From Symbiodinium natans (lineage: Eukaryota > Sar > Dinophyceae > Suessiales > Symbiodiniaceae), in the NCBI GenBank assembly GCA_905221605.1, contig CAJNDS010000171.1, forward strand, positions 1 through 64,000: DNA of 64,000 nt, written 5' to 3'. The translations under genes were made by a program, and so were the position numbers. Within the stretch, counting starts at the first letter, position 1, and every line of letters begins with the position of its first letter. Below the pieces are notes generated by a model. That model was not told where the DNA came from and did not search any database. It saw only the letters and a program-made list of their open reading frames with translations. Below are positions 57,138 through 64,000 of the stretch, piece by piece.

Positions 57138-57346
57138 TCATGGGTCCTGGTTGCTGGTAAACCTCGTGTGGGGAGGGCCTTGGTAGGGCCAGGCAGGCAC
57201 GGGCGTTGGGGGGGTGTAGAATCCAGATGTCGCCTCACATGGGACTGGGTGGGGGTGAGGGCACATGTGCATGGGAGGATGTGGGTAGAAATCGTGAGTG
57301 GCTTCGCATGGAACTGGAGCTGGATAACTCGGAGGTGGCGGCGGAC
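57138..57346 (-). CDS. Proline-rich repeat protein, partial coding segment
   Basis: After a CTGCAG|GT acceptor, the minus strand encodes PPPPPSYPAPVPCEATHDFY, then PHPVPCEATSGFYTPP and PVPAWPYQGP. An adjacent frame (57060-57180) continues the theme with QQPGPMMPAPCEPGPGFHAP. The repeated (P/H)PxPCEx..F unit across a frame change indicates a real repeat protein with either a frameshift or an unresolved short intron near 57165. Such sequences are usually extracellular, surface or adaptor segments; function unknown. Microsatellite DNA immediately upstream may be intronic. Confidence 0.45.
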
Positions 57347-57374
57347 CTGCAGGGGCGTTTGCTAAACCTACCAT

Positions 57375-57685
57375 GTACACACACGTGCATATATATATAT
57401 ATATACACATGTGTACAGACACAGACAGATAGTTCGACATACAAATACGGATACACACAGACAAATGTCTGTATACATACGTACATACGTACATACATAC
57501 ATACCTACCTACATACATACATACATACATACATATGTGTGTGTACATCCATGTGTGTAGTCTGCGGAGGTGTGTGTCGACACAAGACTTTCTCTGTCTA
57601 CATATGTGTGAATGGATATGTTATTGTACGTGTATATCTCTTCATACTTACATACATACATACCTACCTACATACAAGCATACAT
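57375..57685. repeat. Microsatellite cluster (TA)n, (ACAT)n
   Basis: (TA)n at 57388-57406, ACAT/CATACGTACATAC runs at 57471-57543 and again at 57645-57685, with ACACAGACAGA-like sequence between. The long plus-strand open frame through it is a by-product of the repeat. Confidence 0.9.
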
Positions 57686-57699
57686 ATGCACACGCATAA

Positions 57700-58780
57700 T
57701 TGTATGATTTCTGCAGTGTGTCCATCGCTCAGCAACATCAGACAATCGTCCCCGCTGCTTAGTTTCCACAGTTGCATCCATCTCCGTCAAAACGGCCCTA
57801 CACGGCATTGCCCGAACCGCGCACTTCCAGTAGAACATCCTTCGCACAGCCCCATGAAAAGCCCCATGAAATGTCGGTTAGCTTCAGAAGCACAAACAGA
57901 GCCAATGCAACGACATGGGCTGAAAGTAGGTTCATCCAGATGCCGTCAGACACGTGCACGCAGGGCGGCCGAACTGCGCTACAAGTGCAAGCGCGCCTCC
58001 CCCTTCACAGTTACTCCATGGACCCTGCTAAGCCTATCAAGCAGCACGAAACCCGAAAAAGCCGAGTCCTTAGCCCTAAAGTCCTAAAGCCTGAAAGCCC
58101 TAAGCCCCACAGCCCTGAACCCGCCCCGAGGCCCCTGAACAACACCTGCATCCCGCATCCTGAACGCGACATAAGCCCGAAACCTGAATCCGAAAGGCCC
58201 TCCTCCCTGAACCCACACCAAAACATAACGGGTTTCGGATTTGGGTCTTTTCAAGGCCCAGAACCATGCACACGGGCTTTCCAAAAAGAGCCTGAGCCCT
58301 GAACACCAAACTCCACAGAACCCTTATAGAAGGCCTAGCTAAGGCTAACTAACAACGATGACACCCTGTTGAACCTGTCGACAAACAAAGCTCCAACCAA
58401 GGCCGTGGCTTTGAGGGGGTTCCTTGACGTAGGAATGCCTGGAAGTGCGCCTGCGGCTGAATTCCAAGGGCCTTTGTAATGGCAATACGACTTGCGGGAT
58501 AATCATCTTCCATGACAGCACATAATATCATACAATTTTTTATACAATCTCACATGAAAAAATATTATACTGGTTTACATAAAAAATTTTGTATATATAC
58601 ATAGATATGGTGACACAATATCAAGTTCGCAGTCGCTCAGCAAAGTGAAAGGCTACCTGCCCGAAAACTTAAACCATGTTTTACTACCCCAGAAGGGTGA
58701 AAGCACGTCGTGCATCCCCAGCGAAAGACGTGGGCCAGCTTCGCGAATTAGGCTCAGAAGTTAGGTGGGACTTTAGGGTT
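57700..58780. other. Decayed telomere-like and AT-rich stretch
   Basis: CCCTAAG/CCCTGAA/CCCGAAA words dominate 58050-58310. An AT-rich patch lies at 58525-58610. No gene. Confidence 0.55.
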
Positions 58781-59225
58781 AAAGGTTACCTACTGCTTGG
58801 GAGTCGCAAGGCTGGCCTCGACTGCAGTCGGCCGAAACTTGAATAAAGCACCCTTTTTCATTTGAACCCAACCCAAAGTAACAATGTCCCGAAATTCGCC
58901 AGCCTGGACCATCTGAGAAAACGTCGTCTCCACAGCCTCCATGCCACCGGGTTAATCGGACTGCGCCCCTCAACCCCCCCCCCAGACTCAGACTTGAACA
59001 TGCCATAGGAACCTCCCAAAGGCCCGAACCCGAGAGACGCATGTTGGACGAATTCCGAACCCGAGACGAAAAACCGCCAAATATATCCTGAATCTGGACT
59101 TTACCTAGCTCTAATGGAGCATTCCTTGACGCCTTGCACCGTGGAAGAACACACTTTCGCAAGCCTCCCGCCCTGACGTCCTCTGTCAACAATGTGATGC
59201 ACCAGTCTGTGTAGATAGCACGCAC
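58779..59225 (-). CDS. Weak hypothetical open frame
   Basis: 148 codons on the minus strand, starting MRAIYTDWCITLLTEDVRAG and ending SADCSRGQPCDSQAVGNL. Parts are protein-like, but the middle is close to CCCGAACC-type decayed repeat, so it may be two exons. No domain recognised. Confidence 0.25.
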   Translation of the reverse strand: MRAIYTDWCITLLTEDVRAGGLRKCVLPRCKASRNAPLELGKVQIQDIFGGFSSRVRNSSNMRLSGSGLWEVPMACSSLSLGGGLRGAVRLTRWHGGCGDDVFSDGPGWRISGHCYFGLGSNEKGCFIQVSADCSRGQPCDSQAVGNL

Positions 59226-60461
59226 ATGATTTTGCCCACGCAGCTTGAGGTTTCCAGCCTTGAATTGGAGGTCGCTTTGCAGTGTAACTTCACCAGAACT
59301 ACAATATACTTACAAACTCGATTTTTTATTCCTACTCCACGACTTCATGAACTCCTCCCACACTTTATAGTACGTCTTCTTGAAGAAGGACACCCAAGCT
59401 TGTACCAGTCATTCCAATCCTCAGTGGCTGCGACCCCCGGGCATGCCACGGATGGCGAAACAGCACACAGTGCCCCAAAGCAGCCTCAGCGAGCTGTTGT
59501 GTCATGGGCTCCCCTGCACGGCAGCATGGAAATTTTGCGATGAAACAACCAACAGAACAAGACTGTGGTCATCGATCTGCTCGAAACAGAGCTAAGCTGA
59601 ACTGAAAGAGGGTTGTGCAACAGCCCAACTTTGTGCCCAACCAAGATGGCGAGGAAAATGTGAACGGAGATGGGTTCTGTCCGGGTGTGGCTCACGTCGG
59701 GACCACCACAACATGCTCCACCCCAAAATCCTTGCGCCGGCACAAACCACGTGGCGTGCGAAGATTCTGTGGGGCTGTTGGGGATGCCGTGGAGTTTCCG
59801 CCGAGTTTTCTGGGCGGCATCATTTGAAAACTTAAAAAACCTTTGCCGAAGTTTCGCCCCGCATTCTTCACCGCGACCTCCGCCGGCAACTTCACCGGGT
59901 AGCTTCGCCGAAGGCTCCGCAACGACTGACTTCTTGGTGCAGGCATCAGGCCAAGAAGGCTTTCTCTGCTTGTATTTTGAAAATGTCTGCAGCGATCTGG
60001 TATTCCAGGTGTCACTGGGACTACATGTTTGATGTTTGTGATTCCCTGGAATCTTCTTGCCAATCGCTCTTTGGCACGAGGTGCGACAAGCCAGTGCCCC
60101 CATGGACCCTCCGGGCTGCTCACCCACAAAAAGAATGTTTTCCCTTTCTTCGCAATGAGAAAATCTCTTCGGGCCTTCGCAGCTCAAAGTCGTTCTCCTT
60201 ATGGAAAGATCTGTGGGCTGCGTGGCGACGCGAGTTTTGCGCTTGGACAGCGTGCACAGCACCTCATCCAGCAGGTCCGTCACTGTACAACAGATTTCTG
60301 GAAGAGAGCTTTTGTTCTAGGCATGCAATTCCGTCTCCGACACTTCCTATACACTGCCGTGAAGAGATGGAAGAAAGGTCGGGCAGCCTGAGAACAAGGA
60401 CCTTGATCTACGCGCACCCGACTCTCGGGAGGGCATCCGCCGCGCTCAAAGGGCATGGAGC
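59226..60461. other. 3' flank of the ABC gene, no assigned gene
   Basis: Long open frames exist on both strands (59486-60283 minus; 59670-60032 and 60029-60391 plus), but they overlap each other, lack motifs and cannot be decided between. The 3' untranslated region of the ABC gene should begin at 60461. Confidence 0.35.
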
Positions 60462-63400
60462 TCAGGATGCCATACCTTTTGCGAGGTTGATAATGTCAAT
60501 TAGCAGCTGGTTGCGCTGCTCTGCAGGCACAGCCTCGACGAGACGAGTGAAGTCCTCCATCGCTTGCTCCAACGTCTTGGGGCCGCTGTCGCCATGTAGT
60601 TGGCGGGAGATCATGCTGGCGTAGTTGCCGTCGTTTTGCAGCAATTCTTCATGCGTGCCCTGCTCCACGACGGCCCCCTCGTGCAAAACAATAATGTGGT
60701 CGGCATTCTTGATGGTTGAGAGACGGTGAGCAATGACCATGATGGTGCAAGCCCCTTGCATCTGCTGCATGAGAGAGTCAAGAGCTTCCTGGACCATGGC
60801 CTCATTCTCCGCGTCCAGCGCTGACGTGGCTTCATCCAGTAAGAGGATGCGCGGCCGTCTTACCAAGGCTCGTGCGATGCTTAGGCGCTGCTTCTGACCA
60901 CCACTGAGATCGTGGCCACTCTCACCTACCATGGTGTTGTAGCCTGCACAATGTGTGAGGAACTCATTCGGAACTAATTGGGGCATTAGTGGAGAGGAAT
61001 CAAGGGCAGGGTGAAGGGGTTAGGGGGCAGTGCAGGGGTAGGTAGGGGATAGAAGGTAGGGTGGGGGTTAGGCAGGGGCAGGGTAAGTGAGCAGAGGCAG
61101 GGTAGGTAGAAGGTCTAGGCGTCGGGGCAAAAGGGTGAGGGGGTAGATGGAAGGGGGTGGTAGAGCTGGAAATGTCCAAGCAGGCTCGTGGATAGGGTAG
61201 GGGTAGGGGTAGGGGGTAGAAGGTCTAGGGGTCTTGGGCGACTGAGATTCTTCCATGGCTTTTGTGCAATCGCGGAGTTCGGTCATCAGGACTTGCTGCA
61301 AACACTTTGCCAAACTCATGACCTGCAAGGAAGCAAAAGGTGATTCTTGGGTCGTCCTGCCTTCGGGAAGAGATCTGATGAACTCGTCGGCGTTGGCAAG
61401 CGAAGCTGCGCGCTCGACATCCTGCAGGGTGTACTCCGTTGCACGGAGTCCATAAGTGATGTTCTCTGACACAGAGCTCCGGAAGAGCTGTGTATCCTGC
61501 GACACGACTCCAACGTTGGCGCGGTACTGCAAGAGGTGGAGCTGCTGCAAGTCGACTCCGTTGAGATAAACTGCGCCCTTCACAGGGTCGTAGAAGCGCA
61601 GCAGCAGCTTGCTCAATGTGGACTTGCCGCAGCCGCTCTTGCCAACCACAGCCGTGGTCTTGCCGGCCTCAAGATCAAGCGTGACTCCACCCAAAACCTT
61701 CTTGTCTGGTCGGCACTGGTAGCTGAAGTCCACATTTCGGAAGCTGATGCCAACTTTCGATGATGGGAAGGGCTCCCCTCCTTCCTCTGCAATATCAGGC
61801 TCCAAGTCCATCAGCTCAAAGACACGTTGGCCTGCACTTACTGCCTTCACCGGCTCGTTTAGGTTGTCTGTCAAGGAAGTAAATGCGGTACTGAGCCGAT
61901 TCCACAAGTATGTGAAGGTGATGATGGCACCAACCGGAAACTCCTGCTTCAAGGCAAGGTGGCCTCCATACCACAGGATGATGAAGGAGGCACCCTGCTG
62001 CACCAGCGTAGAGAGTAGATTTGAGCTTCCTTCGCCCCAGGCAGACTTCACACCCAGGTCTTTGAACTTCTGCATGTGGAACTGAAACTTTTCCAGCTCC
62101 ATGCCCTTGGCACCAAAGGTCCTCACAGTGCGAATGTTTGTCAAAGCTTGGATGGCGCAGCCATGAGCGTCACAAATGAAAGTATGCTGCGACGCCATGA
62201 GCTTCCTCGCCCAGCGGCTGAATTCCCTGGAGATGTGCAGCACCGGAGTCAGCACGGTGAAGGCCAAGACAGTGAGGCGCCAGGAACTCTGCAAACAGAT
62301 CACAAAGCCAGCCACGAGCATCACAATGTTTGCGGCGAAGTCATGAATGATGATGTGAACTGGGGAGGTTGCCTGTCGCATGTCATTGAATAAGCGTGCG
62401 CTCATCTGCCCCGTCATGGTGTGGTCATAGAAGGCGATGTCCTGTTTCAGCAGCGAGGCAAAGAGTTTGATGGACATGTCGGAGAAAAGGCGTGCGCTGA
62501 GAGCTCTGCTGGTAACGCTCAAGGCTGTTGCCGCCACTGCCTGCGCTACCACCAGGCATGCAAAGTCTGTGAGGTAGTGATCGAAACTGTCCTTTGAGCC
62601 AGTTGTCAGGGCAGTGATGATGTCTCCCTGAGTCTTGGGAATATACGCGTTCAGGGACTGACTGCAAGCAACACTGATTGCCACCATCGCCAGCGTGGAA
62701 ACCTGAACCTGCGCAGCAAGGCGACGGATGTATTGCATCACTGTGAGGCGTGCCATGTGCTTGGGTCCTTTGTCGCCCCGAAGCAGACCACCTGCACTCC
62801 CTCCTCGTGCATTCTTTCGGAAGCAGCAGGTGCACACCTGAAAGCCGCCATGCCCCCACTCATTTCCCGTACACTGTCGACACTGCACCACCAAGAAACC
62901 CCCAGTTCGCTCACCCACCTTCTCATTGCAAACGGAGCACTCCACGAAGCCCTTGTTCTCAACATCATTCCAGTAGAGGAGGTGCTCGTGAAGGGACAGC
63001 TTCACACCGTCCCCTGCACTCATCTCCTCAACCAAACCTTTGATGAAAACAAACTCCAGCTGCATGATGGGCAAGCTCAAAATCTCGATAACCACCCAAA
63101 GGCTGTTCCAGAAGCTGGAAACGTCCACGGTCACTACCTCCAAGGCAACCCGTAAGGAGCAAGCGCTGAGGTAGAAGAACGCAAGGAACAGCAAGAGGCT
63201 GGACCACTTCTCTCCCTTTTCTTTGCGCTTCAACTGCTGCTGCTGCTCGGAGACGTTGGAGTTGAGCTCTACATCGAGCAAGGGCCTCGCGCGGACTTGT
63301 GTTGATTGTCTTGACTCTGTTGACTCTGTTGGGGTGCGGCAGTGGCTCCAAGGCCACCGGCAAGGCCACCGGCCCTTGACGAGGCGCAACGCCAGAGCCG

Positions 63401-63605
63401 CAAGGAAGGAACCCCCCACCAGACGGCCCGCAAGCAAGAGCAGGTCGACTGCTCCACAGCGCGATGAGAAGAGCACTCGTGCGAGGACGAAGACAGAGTC
63501 CAGGAGGAAGACCGCCACGGCGCCAGCAATGAGCCCCATGCCTGACCAGAGAGTGCGGGTGCCCCCAAAATTGAGCCCAAAAAATGGCTTCGGCCGAAAG
63601 AGCAT
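60462..63605 (-). CDS. ABCB-type ABC half-transporter with cysteine cluster, two exons
   Basis: Exon 1 is 63605-61361 and exon 2 is 60943-60462, with a GC-AG intron of 417 bp. The join restores [13 protein letters not shown] and gives 908 residues. Upstream of the ATG the frame is closed by TAA near 63657. N-terminal hydrophobic segments lie at about 22-45, 53-75, 135-157 and 165-190. A Cys-rich module at 223-261 (C223, C226, C242, C245, C258, C260, C261, plus H252) precedes the core membrane domain (about 288-590). The nucleotide-binding domain has Walker A G655-S662 (GKSGCGKS), Q-loop Q703, signature LSGGQ 761-765, Walker B ILLLDE 781-786, D-loop SALD and H-loop H821, so all ATPase motifs are intact. 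It fits the TAP/MDR-like ABCB half-transporters, which act as dimers in organelle or plasma membranes. The substrate is unknown. The Cys module is not a standard part of the family. Confidence 0.95.
60944..61360. repeat. ABC-gene intron with GGGGTAGG-like repeats
   Basis: The 417-bp GC-AG intron contains many GGGTAGG/GGGGTAGGGG/GGCAGGG words on the plus strand (60990-61230), that is CCTACCC on the coding strand. This is a G-rich low-complexity repeat reminiscent of, but distinct from, the telomere unit. Confidence 0.85.
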
Positions 63606-63659
63606 GATCCCGGTGCATGCGCCTCCATGCTCCCTAGACTCCCGAGACTTTTTGGTTTA

Positions 63660-64000
63660 GGTCAGCATTGTCAGCACACGCCGTCAACAGGAAGGACAAG
63701 CTTGACAAGCCCAAGAGATGCCCTCCCCCCGGCGTGAGCGCCCCAGGACTCGGCAATCCTAAGAAAGGTTGGACCTCTGAACAAGTCATACTTGCTGGCC
63801 TTCAACGGCATGTCTGCTCGTTGTCCAAACCCTTGGGAAAGCTCTGAACCCTCTTGAATGGGCTGACTTTTTGTGCGCCCTAAACTCTAAGCCTCTAAGC
63901 CCCAAAAACCCAAAGGACACCTCTCCAGCTCCGAGCTGGGGCGCTGTCTTGAGGCTTAGGGGGCGTGCACTGGCACCGGAACATGAATCTAACTTTGTGA
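63660..64000. other. 5' flank of the ABC gene
   Basis: No coding support. Decayed telomere words (CCCTAAACTCTAAGCC) at 63878-63910. The promoter of the ABC gene should lie here; no motif is recognisable. Confidence 0.4.

Noticed and set aside
57206-58087. 293-codon plus-strand frame
   Set aside because: It runs through TA and ACAT microsatellites and overlaps the better-supported minus-strand proline-rich segment.
59486-60283. 265-codon minus-strand frame just downstream of the ABC gene
   Set aside because: Overlaps equally open plus-strand frames and shows no domain or ABC homology.
1-64000. CRISPR array, tRNA, rRNA, spliced-leader relics
   Set aside because: No regularly spaced unique spacers, no tRNA-like B-box arms, and no match to the conserved dinoflagellate spliced leader were seen on either strand by eye.

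Overview
The window looks like nuclear DNA of a dinoflagellate, most likely of the Symbiodiniaceae type. Four observations point there. (1) Telomere repeats are of the TTTAGGG/CCCTAAA type, both as long arrays (5292-5481, 52731-52880, 52967-53125) and as decayed traces throughout. (2) Where exons can be joined, introns begin with GT or GC, and most acceptors are followed by G (AG|G). (3) Products are typical of these genomes: TIR-like membrane proteins, TIR-like plus ankyrin proteins, ABC half-transporters. (4) Genes are sparse, and every confident gene lies on the minus strand, as in a one-directional gene cluster. The assignment is inferred; no spliced-leader, rRNA or tRNA gene was seen.

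Layout: 1-1860 is a decayed copy of the ankyrin-gene segment. 3280-5608 holds a complete four-exon BRCT / Lys-Ala linker / zinc-finger gene whose first intron is mostly a telomere array. 6869-7125 is a tandem repeat. 8217-10000 holds exons of an unidentified membrane-protein gene. 10615-11698 is an inverted-repeat element full of ACGT-core repeats. 11914-13472 holds two head-to-tail copies, one internally deleted, of an element set in telomere-like sequence. 14660-17171 is a two-exon TIR-like membrane gene whose intron contains a giant GTT/GCT array and a second pentamer-like array. 17.2-31 kb is repeat-rich and nearly gene-free, with a frame-broken coding relic at 25.3-25.9 kb and nested duplications at 26.6-30.4 kb. 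34818-36538 is the intact TIR-like/ankyrin gene, with repeat copies on either side. 37-52 kb is mostly decayed telomere-like sequence with a few weak coding candidates. 52.7-55.3 kb has exon candidates flanking telomere-like introns. 57.1-57.3 kb has a proline-rich coding segment beside microsatellites. 60462-63605 is a complete two-exon ABCB-type half-transporter carrying a cysteine cluster.

No operon-like pathway is visible. The two TIR-like proteins could belong to signalling or stress-response expansions, the BRCT protein to chromatin or DNA repair, and the ABC protein to membrane export. The most interesting theme is structural: introns of unrelated genes are made largely of simple repeats (telomeric, CAA-type, CCTACCC-like) and often sit between short direct repeats, as expected if repeat DNA is a source of new introns here.
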